The notes: generated from the letters alone by a model not told the origin. Positions 22,298 to 30,660 are shown, numbered from the stretch's first letter. The stretch is 36,678 nucleotides of DNA from Prevotellaceae bacterium UBA4336 (GCA_002394305.1 DGTM01000060.1:6164-42841), one strand, 5' to 3'. Numbers and translations are program-made.

Positions 22298-22403
22298 TTC
22301 AAATCCGTTAAATCCGTTAAATCTGTGGTTTTTTCTCGGCTTCCCAATTCGTTTAATTCGTGCAATTCGTTGTTGAAAAAGACATCCCCTTGTGGTTCTG
22401 TCT
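22298..22403. other. Repeat-rich spacer after murQ
   Basis: TCCGTTAAA repeats and one further arm AATTCGTTTAATTCGTGCAA lie between the duplication and the murQ stop. This is a fifth copy of the arm sequence. No gene is seen. Confidence 0.6.
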
Positions 22404-23243
22404 CTAATCTCTGTGCAGGGCTTTGTCCACGCTGCCTGTTTCGAGGAGTCGTTCGTGCGCTTCGTCGTAGCTGAGGCCGAGCGACTCCTGAATCATGCGG
22501 GTGCCGCGGTCCACGAGCTTGGCGTTGGTGAGTTGCATCCGGACCATGCGGTTGCCTTCCACGCGTCCCAGGCGTATCATCAAGGACGTGGAAATCATGT
22601 TCAGCACCATCTTCTGCGCTGTGCCGCTCTTCATGCGGCTGGAGCCCGTGACGAACTCGGGGCCCACGATGGTCTCGATGGGATATTCCGCAGCGGCGGC
22701 CAGGGGTGTGCCGGGGTTGCTGGTGATGCAGCCCGTCAGGAGTCCGTTCCTCCGGGCCTCGCTGACGGCCCCGATGACGTAGGGCGTAGTGCCCGAAGCG
22801 GCGATGCCCAGCAGGCTGTCGTCCCCGGTCGGGGCGAACGCCATCACGTCCTGCCACCCTCGTTCCGCATTGTCCTCGGCATTCTCCACGGCATGGCGCA
22901 GAGCCCTGTCGCCCCCGGCGATGAGGCCGATCACGCGGTCTTCCGCTACGCCGAACGTGGGCGGCAGTTCGCTGGCATCGAGCACGCCGAGCCGTCCGCT
23001 GGTGCCTGCGCCGACGTAGAACAGCCTGCCGCCGCGCCTCATCCTCGGCTCCACGGCCTCGACAAAAGCCTGCACTTCCGGCAGAACCTTACGCACAGCC
23101 TCGGCCACGTTCTGGTCTTCCTCGTTGATGTGGCGCAACAGTTCCCCCACCGACATGTGCTCCAGGTGGTCGTAGTGCGACGGCTGCTCCGTGATGCGCC
23201 ATTCGGCAGGCGTCCGCTGTGCGTTCTCTTCTTCGGTTCTCAT
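22404..23243 (-). CDS. murQ: N-acetylmuramic acid 6-phosphate etherase
   Basis: A 279-residue SIS-domain enzyme that cleaves the lactyl ether of N-acetylmuramic acid 6-phosphate to give GlcNAc 6-phosphate and D-lactate in the cytosol, part of peptidoglycan recycling or use. The sugar-phosphate loop is YVGAGTSGRLGVLDASELPPTFG (76-98), with E92 matching the catalytic glutamate and E123 in NAEDN matching the second. MKSGTAQKMVLNMIST is the conserved helix of the second half. The ATG at 23243 gives the normal length; the longer open frame is an overlap into the lacZ-like gene. It lies 7 bp after the beta-galactosidase gene. The neighbouring PfkB kinase is not the usual MurNAc kinase, so the source of the phosphorylated substrate is unclear. 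Confidence 0.95.
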   Translation of the reverse strand: MRTEEENAQRTPAEWRITEQPSHYDHLEHMSVGELLRHINEEDQNVAEAVRKVLPEVQAFVEAVEPRMRRGGRLFYVGAGTSGRLGVLDASELPPTFGVAEDRVIGLIAGGDRALRHAVENAEDNAERGWQDVMAFAPTGDDSLLGIAASGTTPYVIGAVSEARRNGLLTGCITSNPGTPLAAAAEYPIETIVGPEFVTGSSRMKSGTAQKMVLNMISTSLMIRLGRVEGNRMVRMQLTNAKLVDRGTRMIQESLGLSYDEAHERLLETGSVDKALHRD

Positions 23244-23250
23244 GGTGGTG

Positions 23251-26200
23251 TTATTCGGCCAGGACGTTGAACTCGGCGCCCGAGGCGAAGTCTGCGCCGT
23301 TCTGGCTCGAGATGGCCGTGAAGCGGAGGTAGCGGGCACGCTGTGGCTGGGGCAGCAGCACCTTCTTCTCCTTCGGCGAGCGGTCGAACTCGCCTTCGCA
23401 GACAGCGTCCGTCCAGGTCTTGCCGTCCCCCGAGAGCTGCAGCTTGTACGCCTTGATGTTGCCGTTGGGCGAGCCGTCCTGACGGGGCAGATAGGTGAAG
23501 CCCTTGATGACCTTCTCCTCGCCGCAGTCGAAGTCCACCCAGTGCGGGTACTTCGGCACGGTGATGCTGTACATGGTGTGCCAGATGGTCGACGGGTCGC
23601 CGTCCACGAGGTTCTTGCCGTACTCGCCGCCCGGACCTTCCTCACTGCTCACGTAGACGACCTCGACGGGCACTTTCTCTATCTTCTCGAACGTGGCCGA
23701 CGTCTTTACTTCCTGACCGCCGTCGTACCAGGCATAGAGGGTTCCGCCCTGCTTCAGGTCGAAGGGTTCGGTGTACTTCTGCGCTTTGCCCTTGCCGACG
23801 CTGTAGCTGACGGGGAGGGGTTCGCCGTCGGAATTAGTGTCGCCGACAATGGTGACCTTGCCTGCTTTGTCGCGCAAGATGGCAACGGGGCAGGGGAAGG
23901 TCCTTCTGTTGGTAAACCCTGAGGGTTCGTTTTTATCAAGGAAAGGACAGATGGTGAGCTTCATCCGATGCAGCTCGCCGAGGACTCTGTCCGGCTTCAA
24001 CGGTCCGCCCTGGCCGCAACTGTTGCCGCCCAGGCCGTTCACCTTGCAGTCGAGATGGAGATAGGTGCCGTCGCTTTTGGGAAGCTCGTGCGGATGCTGG
24101 GCAAGCGTCATTTGCAGAGCGCTCCATGGCAGCGCAGAGGTACTCATCGTGCCGAGTTCGCTGGAGAATGCCAGGCCGTAACCCTCTTCGTCTTGCAAAG
24201 CGCACCAGCGCACATCCTCGCGGTTGCCCATGCTCTGAGGCTTGGGGAAAGCAACGAACTGCTCCTGCACCGTGCTGTGGTAAATCCCGACGAAGGAGCC
24301 GGTCTTGCGGTCGTTGTAGTTGTTCAAGGGCCCGCGCCCATAGTAAGTATATCGGTTGTATCGGCCCGGAAGCTTCACCTCGTAGCCCAGACGGGGCAGC
24401 GGCAGATCGGGGTCGCTCGTGATGATGCTGCTCGCAAGCACTACGAGGCCGTCGGGAAAGACATTGTAGAACTGCGTTGTCGTAAAGCTGACCGTCATGC
24501 CATCGCCTGCCGCATCGGCCACCGACTCGTAGGGTTGGCCGGCCTTGCCCTCACGGTACTTCACGCCGCCACGGCCTCTGGCTTGGCTCACGACTGTGTA
24601 AGCGATGAGCACAGAGCCGTCGCTCGCTTTGGTAACGACTGGCTTACCCTGCACCTTGTGCTGGAGGTCGTACAGCCCATGCTTGAACCATTGGTCGCGA
24701 GCCCAGTTGTCGTTATCAACAGGGGCACGGAATGCGGACAGCAGCAGCGGCGAGTTCTCGAGGATAGCCTTGCCCTCGTACTTTATCCCGCAAAGGCTGC
24801 CGGTCTCGTTGTCAAAGGTGAAATCGAAGTCCTGGCCGCTCACGATTGTCTTGGAGCCTTTGTCCGTCACGTTCAAAGGGCCTTTCTTTACGGCATAAAG
24901 AGGTGTCCCAATGTTCCCGAGGGACAACTGCTCTGCCATCTGCACATAGCCCTTCTTAGCCCAGGGCATATCCTTCTTCAAACGGAATTCCACGTTCAGG
25001 AAATACTCGCCGTCGTAGGACATATCCACAGGGCAGTAGCAACGCGCATCCATACGCGGCAGGATGTCTTCGTGCAAAGTAATGGGGGCTTCATCTCTCT
25101 TCTCGCCATCCTTGATAAGGCACACCACTATGTCATAATCCCTTGAAGTGAGAGGCTCGAAATAGTTCTTGTTGAAGATGGTGAAGTCCACCAATGTCTT
25201 TCCCTTGTCTTCCTTGATTCCGTTCAACGTCACAGCAACATTCTGATAGACCTTCTTCACCTCGAAGTACTGCGGCTTCGGGGTGAGGTCGGGCAGCATG
25301 ATGCCGTTCATGCAGAACATGCCGTCGTTGGGCCAGTCGCCGTGGTCGCCGCCATAGCCGTAGTACTTGGTGCCGTCCGGCGTGTAGGTATCGATGGCCT
25401 GGTCCACCCAGTCCCATATCGCCGCGCCGCAGAAGAAGTTGGTGCTCTCGATGGCCTGCCAGTAGTCGACCAGGTTTCCCAAGGAATTACCCATGGAATG
25501 GGCATATTCCGAAATGTGGTAGGGGTACTTGATGCCCTTGCCTGTACCCTTCACGGCAAAGCGCACCCAGTCGACCGACGGGTACTGGTTCGAGCCCATG
25601 TCCACGATGTCGTTGTTGCGCTCGTACTGCACGGGGCGGCTGTCGTCGAACTTCTTGATGGCATCGTATGCGGCCTTGAAGTTCTCGCCGGGCCCTGCCT
25701 CGTTGCCCAGACTCCAGATGACGATGCTGGGGTGGTTGACGTGGGCCCGTACGGCCTCCATGTTCCTTGCCACATGCGCGGCCCGCCACTCCTTCGGGTG
25801 GGAGAGGGATGCCTCGCCGTAGTAGTATTCGTGGCTCTCGATGTTGGCCTCGTCCTCGAGGTACAGGCCGTACTTGTCGGAGAGGTAGTAGAAGTAGGGG
25901 TCGTTGCTGTAGTGCGAGAGGCGGACATGGTTGATGTTGCCGCGCTTCATGAGCATCACTTCCTGCTCCATCTGCTGCCGTGTGATGGCATGCCCCGTGG
26001 AGGGATTCGTCTCGTGGCGGTTCACACCCTTCAGCTTCACCGGTTTGTCGTTGACGTAGAAGTAGCGTCCTGCCAGCCCGAACTCATCGTCCTTGGCTCC
26101 CGTGTCGCGTATCTCTACGGTGCGCAGGCCGAAGTAAGTGGAGGTGCAGTCCAGCAGGCGGCCCTTCTTGTCCTTCAGCTCGGCAACGAGGACGTAGCGG

Positions 26201-27300
26201 TGCGGTGCCTCGGCGCTCCAGGGGAGGGGAGAGTCGATGCTTGTCGTGGCCTCGGAACTGCAGCTCGTGTTCTGCGCAGACGGCTTCAGGAGCAGCCCGT
26301 CGACGTTGAACTCTCGCACACAATCGCCGGTTTCATCGGAAAAAAGCTTCACGGGGTAGATGCTGTATGTCACCTTCAGGCCCTTCTGCACCTTGTTCGT
26401 CAGGTTGCTGAGGCTATGGCCGATTTTGATGGCTGCAAGCTCGGCGCTGAGCTGTGTGGTGCGGACCACGAGGTCGCTGAACTGCACCTTCGGCATGGCG
26501 GTGAGGTAGGTGCTGCGGAAGATGCCGGGCAGGCGGAACATGTCCTGCGCCTCGAGGAACGAGCCGTCGCTGCTGCGATAGACCTCCACGGCAAGGACGT
26601 TCTCGCCTTTCTGCAGGTAGGGGGTGATGTCGAAGCGTGCCGTGTTGCGGCTATTCTTGCTGAATCCGACGTAATGACCGTTGACCCAAAGGTAGAAGAA
26701 GCTGTCCACGCCGTCGAAGTTGATGATGACCTGGCGGTCCTTCCACGCGGCGGGCACGGTGAAGGTGCGGCGGTAGCTGCCCACTTCGTTGCGGTACTTG
26801 CTGGTGGTCCACCTGGGGTCCTTGGGGTCGCGCATCACGCCTTCGCGCCAGTCGTCCTTCCGCACCTCGTGATAGAAGATGACGGGTTGGTTCACGTAGA
26901 TGGGCACGCCGTACTTCATCTCGCCGTGCTTGCCCAGTCCCTGCACGTTCCAGCAGCCCGGCACGCGTATGTCGTCCCAGGCCGAGACGTCGTAGGATGC
27001 ATCGGCAAAGCCCACGGCACGTTGTTCCGGGGTGGGGGCCCAGTGGAATTTCCACGTGCCGTCCAGGCTCTGATAGTAGGCCGAGCCTTCCGGCAGGACG
27101 CGGCGTGCGGCCCCGGCGTCTGCGAAGGGGAAGATATGGGCGTGCGGCAGCAGCTTGTTCAGCGAGAGCTTTTCGGGGCTCTGCCACTCGGTGCCGTCGG
27201 GCGCGATGGCTTGGGCGAAGAGGTAACCGTCGAGCTGGTCGTCGGCACTGACGCTGAGGGCCAGTGCCGAGAGGAGTAGTGTTGTAAGGATGTTTCTCAT
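23251..27300 (-). CDS. Secreted GH2 beta-galactosidase with C-terminal carbohydrate-binding domain
   Basis: A 1349-residue LacZ-type enzyme that hydrolyses terminal beta-galactosides in the periplasm or at the surface. It has a signal peptide (MRNILTTLLLSALALSVSA), the GH2 sugar-binding domain (about 60-240), an Ig-like domain, the TIM barrel (about 390-700) with LKGVNRHETNP, acid/base E534 in SLGNEAGPG and nucleophile E598 in ISEYAHSMGNS. Then come the Bgal small-chain domain (about 780-1060), a short Chb-type Ig-like domain and a final F5/8 type C (discoidin-like) module (about 1205-1349, NLVDGDPSTIWHTMY). The start at 27300 was chosen for the signal peptide. It lies 11 bp after the kinase gene and 7 bp before murQ. 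The natural substrate, host or plant galactoside, is unknown. Confidence 0.95.
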   Translation of the reverse strand: MRNILTTLLLSALALSVSADDQLDGYLFAQAIAPDGTEWQSPEKLSLNKLLPHAHIFPFADAGAARRVLPEGSAYYQSLDGTWKFHWAPTPEQRAVGFADASYDVSAWDDIRVPGCWNVQGLGKHGEMKYGVPIYVNQPVIFYHEVRKDDWREGVMRDPKDPRWTTSKYRNEVGSYRRTFTVPAAWKDRQVIINFDGVDSFFYLWVNGHYVGFSKNSRNTARFDITPYLQKGENVLAVEVYRSSDGSFLEAQDMFRLPGIFRSTYLTAMPKVQFSDLVVRTTQLSAELAAIKIGHSLSNLTNKVQKGLKVTYSIYPVKLFSDETGDCVREFNVDGLLLKPSAQNTSCSSEATTSIDSPLPWSAEAPHRYVLVAELKDKKGRLLDCTSTYFGLRTVEIRDTGAKDDEFGLAGRYFYVNDKPVKLKGVNRHETNPSTGHAITRQQMEQEVMLMKRGNINHVRLSHYSNDPYFYYLSDKYGLYLEDEANIESHEYYYGEASLSHPKEWRAAHVARNMEAVRAHVNHPSIVIWSLGNEAGPGENFKAAYDAIKKFDDSRPVQYERNNDIVDMGSNQYPSVDWVRFAVKGTGKGIKYPYHISEYAHSMGNSLGNLVDYWQAIESTNFFCGAAIWDWVDQAIDTYTPDGTKYYGYGGDHGDWPNDGMFCMNGIMLPDLTPKPQYFEVKKVYQNVAVTLNGIKEDKGKTLVDFTIFNKNYFEPLTSRDYDIVVCLIKDGEKRDEAPITLHEDILPRMDARCYCPVDMSYDGEYFLNVEFRLKKDMPWAKKGYVQMAEQLSLGNIGTPLYAVKKGPLNVTDKGSKTIVSGQDFDFTFDNETGSLCGIKYEGKAILENSPLLLSAFRAPVDNDNWARDQWFKHGLYDLQHKVQGKPVVTKASDGSVLIAYTVVSQARGRGGVKYREGKAGQPYESVADAAGDGMTVSFTTTQFYNVFPDGLVVLASSIITSDPDLPLPRLGYEVKLPGRYNRYTYYGRGPLNNYNDRKTGSFVGIYHSTVQEQFVAFPKPQSMGNREDVRWCALQDEEGYGLAFSSELGTMSTSALPWSALQMTLAQHPHELPKSDGTYLHLDCKVNGLGGNSCGQGGPLKPDRVLGELHRMKLTICPFLDKNEPSGFTNRRTFPCPVAILRDKAGKVTIVGDTNSDGEPLPVSYSVGKGKAQKYTEPFDLKQGGTLYAWYDGGQEVKTSATFEKIEKVPVEVVYVSSEEGPGGEYGKNLVDGDPSTIWHTMYSITVPKYPHWVDFDCGEEKVIKGFTYLPRQDGSPNGNIKAYKLQLSGDGKTWTDAVCEGEFDRSPKEKKVLLPQPQRARYLRFTAISSQNGADFASGAEFNVLAE

Positions 27301-27311
27301 GGTATTGGTGA

Positions 27312-28253
27312 TTAAATGTTCTTGGCGACAGTCTGTGCGAAGTCGCGACTGATGTAGTTCTCTGTGCTGCGGCAGGCTTCGGCGGCGAAGCTGCAGGCTA
27401 TGTCGACGAGGCGTTGCCATCCGTTGCGGTCCAGGCCGAGCAGGTCGGCAGGCATGATGCCGAGCCAGACGAGTGCGCAGGAGAAGCCGGCATTGAAGTT
27501 GTCGCCGGCGCCGACGGTGCTCACCACGTCGTCGATGAGCGGGGCCTGGAAGTCGTAGCTGCCCGTGGGGGTGCAGACCGTAATCTGCCCTGCGCCTGCC
27601 GTGCAAATGAAGTAGGGGCAGCAGGGGCTGATATACCTATTATATATATCGCGTGCATCGCGCGAGGCGTACATCACTTCCAGGTCGTCGGCACTGCCGC
27701 GTACGATGGTGCTCAGGCGGAAGTTGTCCAGGACGGCGGGCCTCAGGGCTTCGAGCTCCGGCTGGTGGCTTGGGCGGAAGTTGATGTCGTAGTAGACAAA
27801 GGCACCGGCCCGGGCTGCACGCTGCTGCAGCTGTTCCACCATGGGGCGCATGCCGGGGCAGACGGCATAGTAGGAGCCGTAGAGCAGCACGTCGCCGCTG
27901 TGCATCTCGGGCAACGTCCATTCGGCCGGTACGTGCGGCGGTTCGTTGTAGAAGGAGTAGGAGGCGTCGCCGGCATCGGAGAGGAATGCCAGGCTGATGG
28001 CGCTTTTCGCTCCCTGCCGCATCTGGAAGTGTCCGGTGTCCACGCCGTTGTCGTGCAGGAAGTCCAGCACCTGCCGGCCCACGGTGTCGGCCCCGGTGTA
28101 GCCCACGAAGGCGCATGGCACCCCGGTGCGTCCCACGCTGATGATGCTGTTGAAGGTGCTGCCGCCGGGCACTGCCGCTACGGGCTGTCCGCCGCGGAAC
28201 AGGATGTCCAGGATGGTTTCGCCCATTCCGACGATTTTTCTCGCGCTGTTCAT
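27312..28253 (-). CDS. PfkB family sugar kinase
   Basis: A 313-residue ribokinase-fold kinase, fructokinase-like, that phosphorylates a sugar with ATP in the cytosol. The N-terminal GMGETILDILFRGG and PGGSTFNSIISVGRTG motifs bind the sugar. The anion hole and catalytic base are in VSTVGAGDNFNAGF, with D251. The start at 28253 was chosen because the longer frame upstream runs through the promoter; the protein begins MNSARKIVGMGE as expected. It is the first gene of the operon followed by beta-galactosidase and MurQ. A role in phosphorylating a released sugar is inferred; fructose, N-acetylhexosamine or another sugar cannot be decided from sequence. Confidence 0.9.
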   Translation of the reverse strand: MNSARKIVGMGETILDILFRGGQPVAAVPGGSTFNSIISVGRTGVPCAFVGYTGADTVGRQVLDFLHDNGVDTGHFQMRQGAKSAISLAFLSDAGDASYSFYNEPPHVPAEWTLPEMHSGDVLLYGSYYAVCPGMRPMVEQLQQRAARAGAFVYYDINFRPSHQPELEALRPAVLDNFRLSTIVRGSADDLEVMYASRDARDIYNRYISPCCPYFICTAGAGQITVCTPTGSYDFQAPLIDDVVSTVGAGDNFNAGFSCALVWLGIMPADLLGLDRNGWQRLVDIACSFAAEACRSTENYISRDFAQTVAKNI

Positions 28254-28276
28254 CTGTCGTTTCGTTTTAGTTTGCG

Positions 28277-28307
28277 CAAAGTTAGCAAAAAAGGCTGATT
28301 GGTGCAA
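28277..28307 (-). promoter_or_regulatory. Bacteroidota-type promoter for the kinase-galactosidase-murQ operon
   Basis: On the minus strand TTG (28305-28307) is followed after 20 bp by TAACTTTG (28277-28284), about 23 bases before the kinase ATG. Confidence 0.7.
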
Positions 28308-28388
28308 GCCTCGGCGGGTTTTTCTGCACTTGTTTTGTTTTATAACATGCAAGTTCGCACCTAATGTTTAAAAAAAGAGGCCTTTTTC

Positions 28389-28419
28389 TTTGAAGTTTTG
28401 ACGATTTGTTTTAACTTTG
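28389..28419 (+). promoter_or_regulatory. Bacteroidota-type promoter for the S24 repressor gene
   Basis: TTTG (28389-28392) is followed after 19 bp by TAACTTTG (28412-28419), 25 bp before the ATG at 28445. The divergent operon promoter lies about 80 bp away, so the repressor could act on both, but no operator palindrome was identified. Confidence 0.8.
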
Positions 28420-28444
28420 CACACAGAAACAAAACAAGAGGTGT

Positions 28445-29170
28445 ATGACAGTAGAAGAAAAGATTAGTGTTCTGGTGGAGCGCTATTGCCGCAACCGTTC
28501 GCATCTGGCCGACATGATCGGCGTATCGCCGCAGGCCGTCAACAACTGGGTCTATCGCGACCACATTCCGCACCGTGGCATAGAGGCCATCATGGCCCGT
28601 TTCCCGCAGGTGGACCGCAGCTGGCTGCGGGGTGGCGAGGCGTCGGTGCCGTCCGGCCCGCTGCCGCTGCCTGCCGCTATGGACGACGACGATGCCGACT
28701 TTGCCGACGTCTTTGCCGCCGAGAAGCCCGATGCGGATGGCGAACAGGCCGCTGCGCAGGCCGGCAAAGCCACGTCGTACCTGGTGACGGGCGTGCACCC
28801 CTCGCTGGGCGATGTGCCGCAGGCCGACGACGAGGAGCGGCTGGTGCCCGTGCAGATGCCGCGGCGCGATGTGAAGTACGTGTTCCGCTGTCATGGCGAC
28901 AGCATGCTGCCGCGCATCCAGGACGGCGACTACGTCGGGGTGGGCGAGGCCCTGGGGCGCTACGAGGAGTTCCGTGCCGGAGACCCCTATCTGGTGCAGA
29001 CCACCGACGGGCGCCTCATGGTGAAGATGGTGCACGACCCCGGACCTACCGTCCCCTACCTGCAGCTCTCCACCGAGAACCCCCATTACCAGCTGGCCGA
29101 CGGCGGCAGGCTTGCCAAGAGCGAGTTCCGCGCTGCCTACCGCGTCATCATGGTGATGAGAGAACTTTGA
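28445..29170 (+). CDS. HTH / S24 peptidase repressor (LexA- or CI-like)
   Basis: A 241-residue repressor with an N-terminal HTH (about residues 8-55: HLADMIGVSPQAVNNWVYRDH), an acidic, Ala/Asp-rich linker (about 75-110) and a C-terminal S24 peptidase domain. The catalytic pair is S153 in CHGDSMLPRIQDGD and K194 in LMVKMVHD. A possible self-cleavage site is the Ala-Gly at 106-107 in AAAQAGKAT. Such repressors are inactivated by RecA-stimulated self-cleavage after DNA damage. It is followed by a 9-bp repeat array and an unrecognised gene that it may control. The nearby recJ-recQ genes fit a DNA-damage theme, but no prophage genes are present here. Confidence 0.9.
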   Translation: MTVEEKISVLVERYCRNRSHLADMIGVSPQAVNNWVYRDHIPHRGIEAIMARFPQVDRSWLRGGEASVPSGPLPLPAAMDDDDADFADVFAAEKPDADGEQAAAQAGKATSYLVTGVHPSLGDVPQADDEERLVPVQMPRRDVKYVFRCHGDSMLPRIQDGDYVGVGEALGRYEEFRAGDPYLVQTTDGRLMVKMVHDPGPTVPYLQLSTENPHYQLADGGRLAKSEFRAAYRVIMVMREL

Positions 29171-29251
29171 GACTTATATGACCTATGAGACCTATATGAC
29201 CTATGAGACCTATATGACCTATATGTCCTATAAGACCTATACGACCTATGC
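29171..29251. repeat. 9-bp tandem repeat array at the start of the next gene
   Basis: Nine consecutive 9-bp units of the type GACCTATGA / GACCTATAT run from the base after the repressor stop to one base before the ATG at 29253. Because 9 is a multiple of 3 and several units carry an in-frame ATG, the array could also be translated as a Thr-Tyr-Met/Glu tail of variable length. Confidence 0.92.
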
Positions 29252-29252
29252 T

Positions 29253-30500
29253 ATGGAGAATCTTATACAGATAACCGGCGTGCAGTACGCATGCCAGGGG
29301 GCTGACGTCCCTGCCGTGATGGCAGCGATGCAGCAGGAGAAGCCGGAGGTGCTGCTCGTCATGGAGCAGACCCACGACTACGGGACGATAGTCCGTGCGC
29401 TGGTGGGCACGCAGTACCGGGGCGTCGTGAGCCGCTTCGACTTGGAGCAGGTGCTCGGCGTGATGCGGCACAACGGCGTGGCGGTGCTCGTCGGACGGGT
29501 GGCCGATGCCGACTGCGAGGGACGTTGCTACAACATCAGCATCGCGGGCGACTACACGGCTCCGGACGCTCCGGCACCGTCCGTCGCAGACATCTGGAGC
29601 GACTGGAGCTGGGCCGGAGCACCGCTGCTGGAGGCCAGCGCGGAGGAAAGCCGGCTGGAGATCAGCCTCAAGGTGGCGCTCTGCGAACTGCGTCGCGGCA
29701 GCCTGGCGGGCAAGGGGACGATGCTGGAGCACCTCATGCTCGTGCTGCACCTGATGCAGTGGGACGTCAGCCACGAGACACAGGAACAGCTCAGCCAGAT
29801 ACGTCGGCTGGTGCAGCAGCACCCCGACGTCGACGTGCGGGCCCTGGCTCCGCAGCTGCGGCACAGCCTCACCGCCCTGGGCAGCAGGCAGCGCACCGGG
29901 CAGTTCCAGGACTGCTACCTGCCCTACCTCCGTGGCGGCGCGGCGGCGCGGCAGATGTACCGGCAGTGGTGTGCCATACATGCCGACGAGCTGGGCAACC
30001 CCCACCTGCGCAGGCCTGCCATGGTCAGGGAGCTTCAGGCCATCGAGGACTGCCTGAAGCGTCTGCCCGCCGACCTGTATTACCAGACGAACCAGTTCGG
30101 GGCCCTCATGCACCGCCTGCTCTACCTGCATGTGCCGCGGCAGAAGCTCACCATGCTGCTTTCTGCCCTTGTGCTCCGGCACTTGCTGCGCGAACAGCTG
30201 GGCCTGCCCGACGGATATCAGGCGGCAGACGCTGCCGAGGTGGACAGCTATCTGGTGTGGGAGCTGGTGCCCGTCTTCAATGGCGATGCCGACGCGGCCC
30301 GCGAATTCCTCACACTTGTGCGCGGACAGCTGCCCACCGAGATTACGCATCTCGTCTGCCTGTGGGTCAGGGAGAACCGCATCAGCCGGTCGCACTGCCA
30401 CCGTCGGCTCTGGACCATCCTCCACCGGGCCGGCATCTACAAGCCTACGGAGTCGAACTGGAACATGCAGGTGATTGTAAGAAAAGCGCCAGGCTCTTAA
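29253..30500 (+). CDS. Unrecognised protein with a possible HIRAN-like N-terminal domain
   Basis: A 415-residue protein, or about 440 if one of the earlier in-frame ATGs inside the 9-bp repeat is used. Residues about 4-80 (LIQITGVQYACQGADVPAV, then LVMEQTHDYGTIVRALVG and YRGVVSRFDLEQVLGVM) resemble the HIRAN fold, a small DNA-end-binding module, by pattern only. The rest is helical and Leu/Arg-rich with no signal peptide or membrane segment, including repeated QLRHSLTALGSRQ and LRHLLREQLGLP-type helices, and no catalytic motif was seen. It follows an S24 repressor and converges on recQ, so a role in DNA metabolism or defence is conceivable. Its stop lies in the first unit of a 22-bp array. 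Function unknown. Confidence 0.8.
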   Translation: MENLIQITGVQYACQGADVPAVMAAMQQEKPEVLLVMEQTHDYGTIVRALVGTQYRGVVSRFDLEQVLGVMRHNGVAVLVGRVADADCEGRCYNISIAGDYTAPDAPAPSVADIWSDWSWAGAPLLEASAEESRLEISLKVALCELRRGSLAGKGTMLEHLMLVLHLMQWDVSHETQEQLSQIRRLVQQHPDVDVRALAPQLRHSLTALGSRQRTGQFQDCYLPYLRGGAAARQMYRQWCAIHADELGNPHLRRPAMVRELQAIEDCLKRLPADLYYQTNQFGALMHRLLYLHVPRQKLTMLLSALVLRHLLREQLGLPDGYQAADAAEVDSYLVWELVPVFNGDADAAREFLTLVRGQLPTEITHLVCLWVRENRISRSHCHRRLWTILHRAGIYKPTESNWNMQVIVRKAPGS

Positions 30501-30638
30501 TCCAGAAGAGCCTAACGCTTATTTCAGAAGAGCCTGGGTCTTATTTCGGAAGAGCCTAACGCTTATTTCGGAAGAGCCTAACGCTTTTTTTCGGAAGAGC
30601 CTAGGTCTTATTTCAGAAGAGCCTGGCTCTTATTTCAG
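30484..30638. repeat. 22-bp modular repeat array with a variable 5-bp core
   Basis: Seven head-to-tail units, 22 bp each except one of 23 bp. The plus-strand consensus is AAGAGCC, five variable bases, then CTTATTTCNG. The cores are, in order, AGGCT, TAACG, TGGGT, TAACG, TAACG (unit with an added T), TAGGT and TGGCT. The first unit is diverged (AAGCGCC start) and contains the stop codon of the upstream gene. The last unit (AAGAGC-CTG-GCTCTT) is a perfect 6-bp hairpin. The array fills the gap between two convergent genes, with 22 bp to the recQ stop. No spacer of constant length and unique sequence is present, so it is not a CRISPR array. Confidence 0.93.
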
Positions 30639-30660
30639 CAGCGCCGTGCCGTAGTTGTCG

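Noticed and set aside
21755..22403. A gene in the repetitive tract, for example the minus-strand frame at 22087-22857
   Set aside because: The frame runs through inverted repeats and then antisense or out of frame through murQ; its product is low-complexity. Only the XRE remnant has coding origin.
25342..27279. A 645-codon open frame on the plus strand opposite the beta-galactosidase gene
   Set aside because: It is antisense to a gene with clear GH2 motifs, is rich in Val/His/Ala/Glu as expected of a high-GC antisense frame, and shows no family motif.
28445..29170. A prophage region suggested by the S24 repressor
   Set aside because: No integrase, Cro partner in divergent position, structural genes or attachment sites are present. 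Neighbours are housekeeping or metabolic genes.
30484..30638. The array as a CRISPR
   Set aside because: Units are directly adjacent at 22 bp with only a 5-bp variable core. There are no spacers of 26-40 bp and no cas genes in the window.
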